From: Promicromonospora panici
GTDB lineage: Bacteria > Actinomycetota > Actinomycetes > Actinomycetales > Cellulomonadaceae
NCBI RefSeq assembly: GCF_900608595.1
Contig: NZ_UWYY01000006.1
Span: 218,942-282,941, forward strand
Direction: 5' to 3'
DNA: 64,000 nt
The translations under genes and the position numbers were made by a program. A model generated the notes under the pieces. The model was not told the DNA's origin and searched no databases. It saw only the letters and a list, made by a program, of their open reading frames with translations. Positions 53,248 to 62,587 of the stretch are shown one piece after another (the stretch's first letter is position 1; each line of letters opens with the position of its first letter).

Positions 53248-54387
53248 TCAGGGTTCCGCGTGCAGACCCCGGTAGTTCGCGTGGAACAGCCGCTTGCCGA
53301 CGGTGCGCAGCAGGACGTCGCGTACGGCCGGGTGCATACCGCGTGTGCGGTCGCGGCGGCGGGTCTGCTGTTGCACCCGCTCGATGCGCGGCCGCCTGCG
53401 CTGTTCGTACTGACGCAGCGCGGCGGGGATCGAGGCCGCCGAGCCGAGGGTGTCGGCCAGCACCAGGGCGTCCTCGAAGGCCATCGCAGCGCCCTGCGCC
53501 ATGTTCGGCGTGGTGGCGTGGGCCGCATCGCCCATGAGCAGCACGTTCCCGCAGCTCCACGAGTCGAGCGAGACCTCCTCGATCGGCCCGCTGTGCGCCA
53601 CGGTGGCAGCAGCGGCCAGCTCCGAGACCGGCGCCGCGAACCTGGCGACGAGCCCTGCCAGGCCGGCGTCGGCGTCGTCCGCGCTCACGTCGCAGTAGTA
53701 GTAGGCCAGGTCCGGGCTGATCGGAAAGGTCAGGAACGACGCCCCGCGGCCGAGCCGGACCGACCACACCGGCTCGAGGTCGCCGCGCGGGGCGAGCAGA
53801 CGCCAGGCATGCAGGCCCGAGGCCCGCAGGCCGACGTCGCCGAACGCCAGGCGGCGCACGGTCGAGTGCGCGCCGTCGGCGCCGATGACCAGGTCGTAGC
53901 GGCCGGTGGAGCCGTCGTCGAACGTGACGTCCACGCCCGGACCGTCCGGGACCACCGACTCCGGGCTGGTGCTCCACCGGATCTTGACGTCCTCGGCGCC
54001 GTCGAGCAGGGCGCCGTGCAGGGCCGCGCGATGGGTCGCGACAGTCGGCGCGATGCCCTGCCACAGGTCCCCGGTGCCCACCTCGTAGAGCACGCGGCCG
54101 CTGTGGTCGGCCACACGTTGCCGCTCGATCCGCACGGCCGAGCCCACGACGGCGTCCTCGAGCCCGAGTGCCCGCAGGCCGCGCGCCGCGTTGGCCGGCA
54201 GAAAGATGCCCGCTCCGCCGACGTCGGGCGTGGCGGTCCGCTCGACCACCTCGATCTCCGCGCCCCAGGCGCGCAGCACCCGCACGACGGCGAGGCCGGC
54301 CACACCCGCGCCGACGACCAGCAGTTTCCGCCCGCCGCCGGACTGCCCAGAGGGTTCGGCGGAACCGCCGCCACGTGGCCGGGACAT
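53248..54387 (-). CDS. FAD-dependent monooxygenase (PHBH fold)
   Basis: 379 aa. FAD loop KLLVVGAGVAGLAVVRVLRAWGAEIEVVER, the DG motif DLVIGADGAHSTVRRLAFG and the GD motif GNVLLMGDAAHATTPNMAQGAAMAFEDALVLA: a class A flavoprotein monooxygenase. Such enzymes hydroxylate aromatics, including tetracyclines (TetX) and rifamycins. Location next to a tetracycline ribosomal protection gene is suggestive, but the sequence does not show the substrate. Confidence 0.92.
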   Translation of the reverse strand: MSRPRGGGSAEPSGQSGGGRKLLVVGAGVAGLAVVRVLRAWGAEIEVVERTATPDVGGAGIFLPANAARGLRALGLEDAVVGSAVRIERQRVADHSGRVLYEVGTGDLWQGIAPTVATHRAALHGALLDGAEDVKIRWSTSPESVVPDGPGVDVTFDDGSTGRYDLVIGADGAHSTVRRLAFGDVGLRASGLHAWRLLAPRGDLEPVWSVRLGRGASFLTFPISPDLAYYYCDVSADDADAGLAGLVARFAAPVSELAAAATVAHSGPIEEVSLDSWSCGNVLLMGDAAHATTPNMAQGAAMAFEDALVLADTLGSAASIPAALRQYEQRRRPRIERVQQQTRRRDRTRGMHPAVRDVLLRTVGKRLFHANYRGLHAEP

Positions 54388-54414
54388 ACGACTGCCTTTC
54401 GATGTCAGGGAGCG

Positions 54415-54918
54415 TCAGCGACGCCGGGGCAGCGGCCTCGGCTCGTCCGGGTTCGCGTCGGCACCGGCCTCGACCCCGCCGGCCGGCGCCATGGCGGCCG
54501 CCAGCTCGCTCTCGTCCGCCGTCGCCCGGCAGTAGACGCGTGTCCCGGTGCCCTTGCACAGCTCGTGCAGGCCGGCGGCGAAGGCGTTCAGGTCCTCCGG
54601 ATCGGCGCGGCGGAACCGCCGCGACAGCGACCAGTGCCGCACGACGTCGTCCAGCGTCGTCGGCCGCACCATGCCGAACAGGGACACCAGGTGGTTGGAC
54701 AGCCGGATCACGAGCCGGGCGCCGTCCGGGCTCTCGGCGACGAGCTGTGCGCTGCGCAGGCCGTCGTCCCCGACCGGGCCGCCCAGCAACCGCTCCAGCT
54801 GGCCAAGCACCGAGGCGGGGTCGACGACGTGGGATGACACGCTTCCGTCGATCTCGCCGCCGTCGATGGTCAGGGCCGCTGTCTCGTCGTCCGGGACTGC
54901 GAAATACTCGAACCTCAT
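54415..54918 (-). CDS. Hypothetical protein
   Basis: 167 aa, soluble. MRFEYFAVPDDETAALTIDGG, a middle LVAESPDGARLVIRLSNHLVSLFGM and a Pro/Arg-rich tail. High GC3 supports a real gene. The pattern resembles uncharacterised actinobacterial proteins of about this size, but I cannot name a family. It lies between two flavoprotein genes, 27 bp before the monooxygenase, probably in the same operon. Confidence 0.65.
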   Translation of the reverse strand: MRFEYFAVPDDETAALTIDGGEIDGSVSSHVVDPASVLGQLERLLGGPVGDDGLRSAQLVAESPDGARLVIRLSNHLVSLFGMVRPTTLDDVVRHWSLSRRFRRADPEDLNAFAAGLHELCKGTGTRVYCRATADESELAAAMAPAGGVEAGADANPDEPRPLPRRR

Positions 54919-54996
54919 GCGCGCATCTTTCCGCATGCCAGGGGGTGCTCCGCGCCACATTCGGCCTGTGGCGGTTTCACCCCACGAAAATGTGAC

Positions 54997-56142
54997 CTAT
55001 ACCGCAAAACGGGTGGGATCCAGGAAGCCGATGTCTCCGTAGGTCTGCTCCCCCACGGCGATCTGGGTCAGCAGCTCACCGACGCCCGCCGCATGCTTGA
55101 ACCCGTGACCGCTGTCGCCGCCGGCCACGACCAGGCGCGGGTCGCCGTCCGGCCGGCCGACGAGGAACTGCTCGTCCGGCGAATCGGTGATCATGCACGG
55201 GATCGCCTTGACCGGTACCGGGTCCACCTGCGGGAACGCCGTCCCGACGGCGTCCGCGAGCCGGTCGACGTCGATCCGCGGGTGGATGTAGCGGTCGAGC
55301 TCGTCGGGGTCGGTGTAGTCCGAGCCGTGGTCGCCCAGACCGATCTTGATGTGGAAGCCGTCGCCGCTCCCGTGGCCCCACAGGCTCCGGCCGTCGCCGA
55401 GCTCGTAGATGAACGACGGGAAGGCCGACAGGTCGAACGACTGGGTGGCGTCCGCCCGGGGTGCGAACCAGTACAGCGGGGTGCGGCGCGGCCGCAGCGG
55501 CAGGCCGGGCAGGAGCTTCGGGTTCCACGCCCCGGCGGCGACCACGGCCTGCGCGGCCTCGAAGACGACGGTCGGCGTCACCACGCGCACGCCGCCGTCC
55601 ACCAGCTCCACCGACGCCACCCGCGTGCCCGGGTACACCCGCGCTCCGGCCTCGGCGGCCGCGCGCACCTGCGCCCGGACGTTGCGCTCGGGGAAACAGA
55701 GGCCACCCTCGGGGTCGAGCACGCCGACGGCGTCGTCGGCGTAGCCCGCGAACTGCGGGTAGCGCTCGACGAGCTCGTCGTGGGTCAGGTGCGCCACGCC
55801 GATCCCCGCGGCGTCGGCCGCCGTCGTCGTGCCCTGGACGGGACGCGAGCCCGGGCGGCCCACGCTCAGGCACCCGATCTGCTCGACGTACGTCTCGCCG
55901 TACCGCTCCCCCAGGCCCGTCCACAGCTCCAGGGACTTGCGCGCCACAGCGGCCAGGCCGGGGTGCTCCATGCAGGCGACCCGGAACAGCCGCGTCACAC
56001 CGTGCGATGACCCGAGGTTGTGCCCGACGTCGAAGCGGTCGATCCCGGTCACGTCGACGCCCCGCTCGGCGAGGCGCCAGAGCGCGGCGCTGCCGAACCC
56101 ACCGAGACCGACGACAACGACGTCCGAGGTGATGGTTTCCAT
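54997..56142 (-). CDS. solA: Sarcosine/N-methyltryptophan oxidase-type flavoprotein
   Basis: 381 aa. FAD loop VVVVGLGGFGSAALWRLAERGVDVTGIDRF, the MSOX/MTOX signature NLGSSHGVTRLFR, and IPCMITDSPDEQF, where Cys316 is the covalent 8-alpha flavin attachment site of this family. GGDSGHGFKHAAGVGELL closes the FAD site. It oxidatively demethylates or deaminates N-methyl amino acids such as sarcosine or N-methyltryptophan, releasing formaldehyde and peroxide. The choice between substrates is not settled by sequence. Single start ATG 56142. Confidence 0.9.
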   Translation of the reverse strand: METITSDVVVVGLGGFGSAALWRLAERGVDVTGIDRFDVGHNLGSSHGVTRLFRVACMEHPGLAAVARKSLELWTGLGERYGETYVEQIGCLSVGRPGSRPVQGTTTAADAAGIGVAHLTHDELVERYPQFAGYADDAVGVLDPEGGLCFPERNVRAQVRAAAEAGARVYPGTRVASVELVDGGVRVVTPTVVFEAAQAVVAAGAWNPKLLPGLPLRPRRTPLYWFAPRADATQSFDLSAFPSFIYELGDGRSLWGHGSGDGFHIKIGLGDHGSDYTDPDELDRYIHPRIDVDRLADAVGTAFPQVDPVPVKAIPCMITDSPDEQFLVGRPDGDPRLVVAGGDSGHGFKHAAGVGELLTQIAVGEQTYGDIGFLDPTRFAV

Positions 56143-56171
56143 GCGGACCTTTCTACCCGACGCCACCCACA

Positions 56172-58262
56172 TCAACCGTCGGCGTTCGCATCTCCGGCCG
56201 TCGCGGCTGCCGGACGCCGGGACGCCCGGACCGTCGCGATACCGAGGGCCACCAGGACGGCCGCGGCGAGCGAGATGGAACCGATCGTCGCGCCGGTGGC
56301 GGCCAGGCTGCCCTGGTCGGTGGGCCCGCTCCCGCCCGGGCCGGGTGACGGCATCGGGCCCGGTGTGGTCGTCGGGGTTGCGCTCGGGGTAGGCGTCGGG
56401 CTCGGGCTGGGCGCGAGCAGCGCGTCGATCGCGAAGTCCTCCTCCAGCCAGTTCTCCCCGGCTCTGGTCAAGGCGACCGAACGCTTGGTGTCGTCCGCGG
56501 CGTATCCCTCGGGCACGGTGAGCTCGATCGCGTAGTCGCCCGGGGGCAGGTCGCCGGTGTAGTACCCGCCTGCGGCGTCGGTGACGAGCGTGGCCGTGGT
56601 GTCGGGGCCGGTCACGGTGACCGTCGCGGCCGGCACCGGGTCGCCCGCGTCGGTCACCGTGCCACCGATCGAGCCGGGGTGCGACAGGGCGAAGTCGACG
56701 CCGGTCACGTCCTCGACGCCGACCGTGACGTCGCGCGTCTCCGGCCCGTCGGCCTGGTGACCGTCCGCGACGGTGATCCGCACGGTGTGGTCACCCGGGG
56801 GCACGTCGTCGAAGGCGTAGGTGCCATCGGCGGCCGTCGTCGTGCTGAGGGTCCCGCCCGGGCCGCCCAGGCGCACGACGACTCCGGCGACCGGCTCGCC
56901 CCCGGCGGTCACCGTGCCGGAGAGCGCAGCGGGTGCCCGGACGACGAAGTCGTTGCCGGTGCTGGGCTCCTCCTGGCCGACCTCGATGGTGATGCCGTCC
57001 GGCGTCGCGGCCGTGGTGTACCCCTCGGGCAGGTCGCTGAGCAAGAAGGTGTGGTCCCGGGGCTGCACGGTCACGGTGTTCCACCGGACGCCGTCGAGCA
57101 GGTACTCGCCCTGCGAGCTCGTCACTGCGGTGAGCGGCGCGCCGCCCCCGGCCGGCGCGAGCGTGACGGTCGCGCCGTCGACGGGGGCTCCGTCGTCGGT
57201 CAGGACCGTGCCGCTCACGGCGACCGGCCGGATGTCGCGTGCGGCGAAGTCGACGCCGGTGGCGTCCGCGTCGCTGAGGTCCACCTCGCCGACCACGCGC
57301 TCGCCGTGGGGCACGAGCCCGTACGGGTGCTCGTCGTCGGCGTCCGGCAGGGTCGTCAGCTCCACCCGGTAGCCGGACGCCGCGGTGTAGCCGGAGCCGG
57401 AGAAGATGTACTGGCCGCTCTCGTCCGACGTCGTGGTGTCCAGCTCGGTGCCGTCCGGGCCGAAGAGTGTCAGCGCGGCGCCGGGGAGCACGCCCTGCGG
57501 TGCCCCGGTCTCGTCGACGAGGCTGACGGTCCCGGCGACGTCCCGCGCCAGGGAGGCGAACCACGTCTGATACACCGGGGACCCGCTGCGCTGGTAGAAC
57601 TCGACGGTCAGGCTGGTGATCGGCGTGGTGGGCCGGAACCAGCCGGCGGCGCCCGACGCGTCTGCCGCCCGGACGTTGCCGATCAGCTCGCCCGTCGCCG
57701 GGTTCCAGGTCGGCACGTCGTCCGGCTCACCCGTGCAGGACGGCGACCCGTCGACCGCGCAGTAGTTGAACCCGCCTTGCCAGCCGAGCTCCGCGCCCGT
57801 GAGCAGCCGGCCGTCCGCCGACCGGGCCGTCACGACCGCACGGTCCGCGTCGATGTCGCCGAGCACGAAGGTCCAGCCGCCCGATGGCGTGGGGCGCTCG
57901 AACGAGTACGTCGTGGTCGACGGCGACGTCGGCCGGTCGGCCTGGGGGCGCAGGTTGAGGTACTGCTGGCCGCGGCTCGACCCGTAGAGCCCGCCCGGCG
58001 GCGTCGCCGCGCTGAGTCGGGAGGACGCGCCGGAGATCACGCCGACGCCGCCCCTCGAGTCGGAGGTCACCGTCGCGGCTGGGAAGCCGCCGGCCGGGAG
58101 CCGCATGGTGGTCGACCAGTCGCCCGCCGACCCGGTCAAGGAATCCCAGTCGGCCCATCCGGGGCTCATCTCTGCCGACGCCGAGATCGCTGGAACGACG
58201 GCGGCGATCGCGACCAGCACAGCAGCCGCGAGTGCGCCCAAGCCCCCTGGGGTGCGCTTCAC
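56172..58262 (-). CDS. Cell-wall-anchored protein with carboxypeptidase-regulatory-like/SdrD-type repeats
   Basis: 696 aa from GTG 58262. A signal peptide (GGLGALAAAVLVAIAAVVPAISASA) leads to an N-terminal domain of about 220 residues (WADWDSL, TFVLGDIDADRAVV), then at least four prealbumin-like repeats of the form SGTV-x-G-x-PV-GA-V-x-L with Y-x-F-D-x-V-P-P-G-D-Y/H closings (VSGTVLTDDGAPVDGATVTL; LSGTVTAGGEPVAGVVVRL; IGGTVTDAGDPVPAATVTV). A Pro/Thr linker, the sortase motif LAATG, a membrane helix and a short tail follow. LAxTG is typical of class E sortase in actinobacteria. Likely a surface stalk or adhesin. The start is uncertain: no clear ribosome site; an ATG further upstream at 58373 is in frame. 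Confidence 0.85.
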   Translation of the reverse strand: MKRTPGGLGALAAAVLVAIAAVVPAISASAEMSPGWADWDSLTGSAGDWSTTMRLPAGGFPAATVTSDSRGGVGVISGASSRLSAATPPGGLYGSSRGQQYLNLRPQADRPTSPSTTTYSFERPTPSGGWTFVLGDIDADRAVVTARSADGRLLTGAELGWQGGFNYCAVDGSPSCTGEPDDVPTWNPATGELIGNVRAADASGAAGWFRPTTPITSLTVEFYQRSGSPVYQTWFASLARDVAGTVSLVDETGAPQGVLPGAALTLFGPDGTELDTTTSDESGQYIFSGSGYTAASGYRVELTTLPDADDEHPYGLVPHGERVVGEVDLSDADATGVDFAARDIRPVAVSGTVLTDDGAPVDGATVTLAPAGGGAPLTAVTSSQGEYLLDGVRWNTVTVQPRDHTFLLSDLPEGYTTAATPDGITIEVGQEEPSTGNDFVVRAPAALSGTVTAGGEPVAGVVVRLGGPGGTLSTTTAADGTYAFDDVPPGDHTVRITVADGHQADGPETRDVTVGVEDVTGVDFALSHPGSIGGTVTDAGDPVPAATVTVTGPDTTATLVTDAAGGYYTGDLPPGDYAIELTVPEGYAADDTKRSVALTRAGENWLEEDFAIDALLAPSPSPTPTPSATPTTTPGPMPSPGPGGSGPTDQGSLAATGATIGSISLAAAVLVALGIATVRASRRPAAATAGDANADG

Positions 58263-58447
58263 GTTCGAAACGGTAAGAGAGAACCGGCGGAACCGCGCGA
58301 GGGCGCTTGGTTGTGCGCATACCGCTGCGGGCACTGGCCAAGGGCATGGCCGCCATCGGCGTCGAGCTGGCACGGCTCCGCCAGACCGATCACTGAGTGC
58401 TGGATATCCGCCCTTTCAGCGCTGTCGCAGGGGCGAAGATCCCGCAC

Positions 58448-60139
58448 TCAACGGGGCTCGAACTCGCGGGCGCGGATACGGGCCAGGTGGGCGTGGACGA
58501 GGGGGAGAACACTCGCGCCCTCGCCGCTCGCCGACGCGACCCGCTTCATGGACCCGGCGCGCACGTCGCCGACCGCGAAGATGCCCGGCACCGTCGTCTC
58601 GAGGCTGGCCGGCGGGTGGCCGTCGACCCACGCCTCGCGCGGCACGTCGCGGCCCGTGAGCACAAACCCCCGCTCGTCGAGGGCCACGCCGTCGGGCAGC
58701 CACGAGCAGTCGGGCTCGGCGCCCAGCAGGCAGAACAGGCCGTCGGCGAGCGTCTTGAACGGCTCGCCGGTGTCCAGGTTCTCGAGGCGCAGCCACTGCA
58801 GCCGGCCGTCCCCGCCGCCGTCCGCGACGACGGTCCGGGTCCACACCTGGATGTTCGGCGTCGCGTCGATCTCGCGCACCAGGTAGGCGGACATCGTCTC
58901 GGCGAGGCTTGCACGCCGGACCACTATCGTCACCGCGCCCGCGAACTTGGCGAGGTGGACGGCGGCCTGGCCCGCCGAGTTGCCGCCACCGACGACGTAG
59001 ACGTCGCGGTCCTGCATCTCGCGCGCCATCGACGTCGCCGCGCCGTAGTAGACGCCGGCGCCCACGAGGTCGTCGACACCGCGCACGCCCAGGCGCCGAT
59101 ACTTCACCCCGGTCGCGATGACGACGGTGCGGGCGCACATCTGGGCGCCGGCGACGTGCACGTGCTGGTGCTCCGGCTCGTTCGCCGGGCCCGGTTCGAT
59201 CCGGTTCACCGGGCGCCCGGTGAAGAAACGCGCGCCGAACCGGCCGGCCTGGATGCGGGAGCGCTGCGCGAGCCGCATGCCCGAGATCCCGCGTGGGAAG
59301 CCGAGGTAGTTGCGGATCATCGAGCTCGACCCGGCCTGGCCGCCGATGGCGTCCCGTTCCAGCATGACCGTGGCCAGCCCCTCGGACGCCGCGTAGACCG
59401 CCGCCGCGAGACCCGCCGGCCCACCGCCGACGATGGCGACATCCGCGATCACACCCTCGGGGATCGAGTCGAACCCGCCGTAGATGGCCTCGGTGACCGC
59501 GGCGGGCGTCGCCGCCGACAGCACCCGGCCGGTGAAGGTCCGGACGAGGGGCAGCTCCGCGCCGACCCCGGCGGCCTCGACGATCTCCTGCGCCTCGTCG
59601 GCGCCAGGTCCGAGCGGACGGTACGGGAAGCCCAGGCGCTCCAGGAGGTCCCGGACCGCCGCCGCGCCCCGGTCGCCGGGCTCGGCGACCAGGTCCGTCA
59701 CGGTCACCAGCGGCCGTCCGACCGACCAGCCCCACTCCGACAAGAGCTCGATCAGCGCGGTGTGGAACTCCTCGTCGCGCGGGCCGCGCGGGATGAGGAC
59801 GAACGTGTCCATGTCCCGCCGCAGCGCCGCCGCGCGCAGGTCGTCGATGGCGTCGGCGAAGTCGTCGAACCAGACGAGCGCCACGCGCCGCGCCGTCGCG
59901 ACGATGGCGGGCACGTGGTGCAGGAACTCGATCGACGTGCCCTCGTCCAGGAGGTGCTCCGCCGCGACCATCGCGATCGGCGCGCCCTCGGCCACGAGGT
60001 CCCGCGCACGGTCCAGGCCCGCCGAGAAACCGGTGGCGGCCTCGATCCGGTAGTCACGGTCGTACCGGGCGCGGAACTCCTGCTCGACGACGTCGGCGTG
60101 CTCGCCGACGACCAGGAGGATGACTGGCCTGTCGTCCAT
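58448..60139 (-). CDS. Thioredoxin-reductase-like flavoprotein with N-terminal receiver-like domain
   Basis: 563 aa. Residues 1-130 resemble a response-regulator receiver fold (VILLVVGEHADVVEQEFRARY, ALVWFDDFADAIDDL); residues 225-560 are a TrxR-like FAD/NAD module with VAIVGGGPAGLAAAVYAASEGL, GGQAGSSSMIRNYLGFP, DVYVVGGGNSAGQAAVHLA and GIFAVGDVRAG. The redox CxxC of thioredoxin reductases is missing, so it cannot reduce thioredoxin in the usual way; ferredoxin/flavodoxin reductase-like or sensor use is possible. Single gene. This fusion is found in several actinobacteria without an assigned role. Confidence 0.88.
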   Translation of the reverse strand: MDDRPVILLVVGEHADVVEQEFRARYDRDYRIEAATGFSAGLDRARDLVAEGAPIAMVAAEHLLDEGTSIEFLHHVPAIVATARRVALVWFDDFADAIDDLRAAALRRDMDTFVLIPRGPRDEEFHTALIELLSEWGWSVGRPLVTVTDLVAEPGDRGAAAVRDLLERLGFPYRPLGPGADEAQEIVEAAGVGAELPLVRTFTGRVLSAATPAAVTEAIYGGFDSIPEGVIADVAIVGGGPAGLAAAVYAASEGLATVMLERDAIGGQAGSSSMIRNYLGFPRGISGMRLAQRSRIQAGRFGARFFTGRPVNRIEPGPANEPEHQHVHVAGAQMCARTVVIATGVKYRRLGVRGVDDLVGAGVYYGAATSMAREMQDRDVYVVGGGNSAGQAAVHLAKFAGAVTIVVRRASLAETMSAYLVREIDATPNIQVWTRTVVADGGGDGRLQWLRLENLDTGEPFKTLADGLFCLLGAEPDCSWLPDGVALDERGFVLTGRDVPREAWVDGHPPASLETTVPGIFAVGDVRAGSMKRVASASGEGASVLPLVHAHLARIRAREFEPR

Positions 60140-60187
60140 GGCGCTCAGCGTAGACGGTGGCCACCGCGCCGGGCGGGGGAATCCGGG

Positions 60188-62095
60188 CTATCCGCGCCGT
60201 CCTCCGGACCGTCCGGGGACGAGGCGCGCGGAGTTCAGGATGAAGGCCGTCTCGCTGCCCACGTGCACGAGCGCGGCGAGCACGGGGCCGAGCAGGCCGA
60301 ACGCGGCGAGCACGATGCCGACCACGTCCACCGCCACCGTGCCGACGAAGTTGGTCAGCACGATCCGCCGCGCCCGGCGGGCGATGAGCAGGGTCCTGGT
60401 CAGGTCCGCCAGGTCCGAGCTGATGAGCACGATGTCGGCGCTCTCGCGCGCGACGTGGGTGCCGCTGCCCATCGCGATACCGGCGTCGGCGCGGGCCAGG
60501 GCCGGTGCGTCGTTGACGCCGTCGCCCACCATGGCGACCTTGCGGCCCGCCGCACGCTCGGCGTCGATGGCGGCCAGCTTCTGCTCGGGCAGCAGCTCCG
60601 CGCGCACCTCGTCGATGCCGAGGTCGGCGGCAACGGCGTCCGCGGTGGGCCGGCCGTCGCCGGTGAGCATCACCACCCGCAGACCCATCGCGTGCAGGTC
60701 CGCCACGCACTGCCGGGCCGAGTCGCGGACCGTGTCGGAGAGCCGGACGGTGCCCACGAACGCGCCGTCGACCGCCACGTACACGTCGGTGGTGCCCGGC
60801 CGGCCGGGTTCGCCGTCCGGGCCCGGGGCGCCGGCGTCCGGACCCGGTACGAGCGCCGCGTTGCCCACCTGGACCAGGCGCCCGTCGACGTGGGCCGACA
60901 GCCCGCGGCCGGGCTCGTACTCGAACGTCTCGGGCGTGCCCAGCGGCAGCGAGCGCTCGCGCGCGGCCCGGACAATCGCCTGCCCGAGCGGGTGCTCGGA
61001 GTACAGCTCGGCGGTGGCCGCCCAGGTCATCAGCTGGTCCTCGGAGGCGTCGCCGGCCGGACGGGCGCCCGTGACCTCCGGCGTCCCCTCGGTGAGCGTG
61101 CCGGTCTTGTCGAAGATGACGGTGTCGACGGCGGACAGCGACTCCAGGTGCGCGCCGTCCTTGATGAACGCCCCCGTGCGGGCCGCGCGCCCGATGGCCG
61201 CGAGGACCGCCAGCGGGGTGCCCGCCGCGATGCCGCACGCGCCGGCCACCACGACCACCGAGATGGTCGCCGTCACGTCGCGGGTGACGACGTAGGTGAT
61301 GACGGCGCCGCCCAGGGCGAGGTACACGAGGTAGCCGGCGAAGCGGTCCGCGAGCCGCTGCACCGGGGCCTCCGAGGACTGGGCGGCGCGCACGGCGTCG
61401 ACGATCTGCCCGTAGGACGACGTCGCGCCCACCCGCTCGGCGTGAATCTCCAGCGCGCCGAGATGGTTGACCGCGCCCGCGTACGCGAGGCCGCCCGGGC
61501 CGAGCTCGACCGGCATCGACTCCCCGGTGATCCGCGACTGGTCGACGCTGGACGTCCCGGCGGTCACCGTGCCGTCGACGGGCACCCGCTCGCCGGGCGA
61601 GACGACGACCGTCTGGCCCGCGCGCACCTCGTCGAGCGGCACCGTGCGCAGCTCGTCACCGTCGCGGACCTGGACCGCCGAGGGCAGGAACGCCATCAGG
61701 TCCGTCAGCGCGTCGCGGCCGCGGGCCATCGACAGGTCCTCGAGGATCTCCGCCGCGAGCACGAACGCGGTGATGACCAGCGAGGTCACCCACTCGCCGA
61801 TCGCCGCCGCCGCGGCGATCGCGATGAGCATGGACAGCTCCATGCTCATCCGCCGGTGCCGCACGTCCTCCCACGCCTCGGCGACGATCGGCCAGCAGCC
61901 CACGACCAGCCCCACCAGGGCGATCACCGGCACGGCAGGCCACGGACCGGTGAGCCCGAACCCGACCAGGACCGCACAGGCCGCGACGAACAGCGTACGG
62001 GCCAGGTCGCCGCGGTCGATCCGGCGCCAGATCTCGGTCCGTTCCGGGGTGGTCTCGGCGGCGGCCGGCACACCGACGGCCGGTGCCGCGCTCAC
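60188..62095 (-). CDS. Heavy-metal-type P1B ATPase without N-terminal metal-binding domain
   Basis: 635 aa. Actuator TGES (190-193), phosphorylation DKTGT (329-333), SEHPLGQA, GDGVNDAPALA and eight helices. The helix normally bearing CPC/CPx reads AGACGIAAGTPLA (Cys287 only), which puts it outside the standard Cu, Zn/Cd groups and close to actinobacterial exporters of uncertain specificity. There is no HMA domain. Start GTG 62095 overlaps the ArsR stop (GTGA), so both form one operon: metal sensor then exporter. Confidence 0.9.
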   Translation of the reverse strand: MSAAPAVGVPAAAETTPERTEIWRRIDRGDLARTLFVAACAVLVGFGLTGPWPAVPVIALVGLVVGCWPIVAEAWEDVRHRRMSMELSMLIAIAAAAAIGEWVTSLVITAFVLAAEILEDLSMARGRDALTDLMAFLPSAVQVRDGDELRTVPLDEVRAGQTVVVSPGERVPVDGTVTAGTSSVDQSRITGESMPVELGPGGLAYAGAVNHLGALEIHAERVGATSSYGQIVDAVRAAQSSEAPVQRLADRFAGYLVYLALGGAVITYVVTRDVTATISVVVVAGACGIAAGTPLAVLAAIGRAARTGAFIKDGAHLESLSAVDTVIFDKTGTLTEGTPEVTGARPAGDASEDQLMTWAATAELYSEHPLGQAIVRAARERSLPLGTPETFEYEPGRGLSAHVDGRLVQVGNAALVPGPDAGAPGPDGEPGRPGTTDVYVAVDGAFVGTVRLSDTVRDSARQCVADLHAMGLRVVMLTGDGRPTADAVAADLGIDEVRAELLPEQKLAAIDAERAAGRKVAMVGDGVNDAPALARADAGIAMGSGTHVARESADIVLISSDLADLTRTLLIARRARRIVLTNFVGTVAVDVVGIVLAAFGLLGPVLAALVHVGSETAFILNSARLVPGRSGGRRG

Positions 62096-62532
62096 GACGC
62101 CGGCGCCGGGGTCTCGGCAACGACGTCGGCCGGCTCGGGCTCCGCCGTCCCGGCCCCGGCCGGACCGGGCTGGACCGCCCCGGACTCGTCGAGGTGATGG
62201 GGCGGCATGCCCTCGACCACGTGCTCGGCCTGGAAGACCGCGTGCGTGACGAGGCTGCGGGCGTGCTCGTCGATCAGGCTGTAGTAGACCCGTGTGCCCT
62301 CCTGGCGGGCCCGTACGATCCTGCCCCAGCGGAGCTTCGCCAGGTGCTGCGACACCACGGTGGGGCTCTTGCCGACCCTCTCGGCGAGCTCGCTGACCGG
62401 CAGCTCACCGGCGCGCAGGGCCAGGATGATCCGGATCCGCGTCGCGTCCGACAGGAGCGAGAACACCTCGGCGGCGAGGTCCACGTACTGGCTCTCCGCG
62501 TCGAATGTGCATCCCTGCTTATCTTCACGCAT
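62092..62532 (-). CDS. ArsR/SmtB-family metal-sensing repressor
   Basis: 146 aa. Winged helix (EVFSLLSDATRIRIILALRAGELPVSELAERVGKSPTVVSQHLAKLRWGRIV). The C-terminal helix carries an alpha5-type metal site like NmtR/CzrA: Asp88, His90 and His104 are in register, but the third ligand position is Gln101; His97 and a His112-His113 pair plus an N-terminal Cys8 may take part. It represses the coupled P-type ATPase until its metal binds. Ni, Co or Zn are plausible. The last 30 residues are Pro/Ala-rich and probably disordered. Confidence 0.92.
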   Translation of the reverse strand: MREDKQGCTFDAESQYVDLAAEVFSLLSDATRIRIILALRAGELPVSELAERVGKSPTVVSQHLAKLRWGRIVRARQEGTRVYYSLIDEHARSLVTHAVFQAEHVVEGMPPHHLDESGAVQPGPAGAGTAEPEPADVVAETPAPAS

Positions 62533-62587
62533 GCGCAGATATTAGCAGAGGCGGGAAGGGTAGAACCCGCCCGAGTAGATTCCTGCC

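Noticed and set aside
58397..62197. A 1266-codon plus-strand open frame opposite the TrxR-like and P-type ATPase genes
   Set aside because: Antisense shadow; composition is R/H/G-rich without any conserved motif, while both minus-strand genes have complete catalytic motifs.
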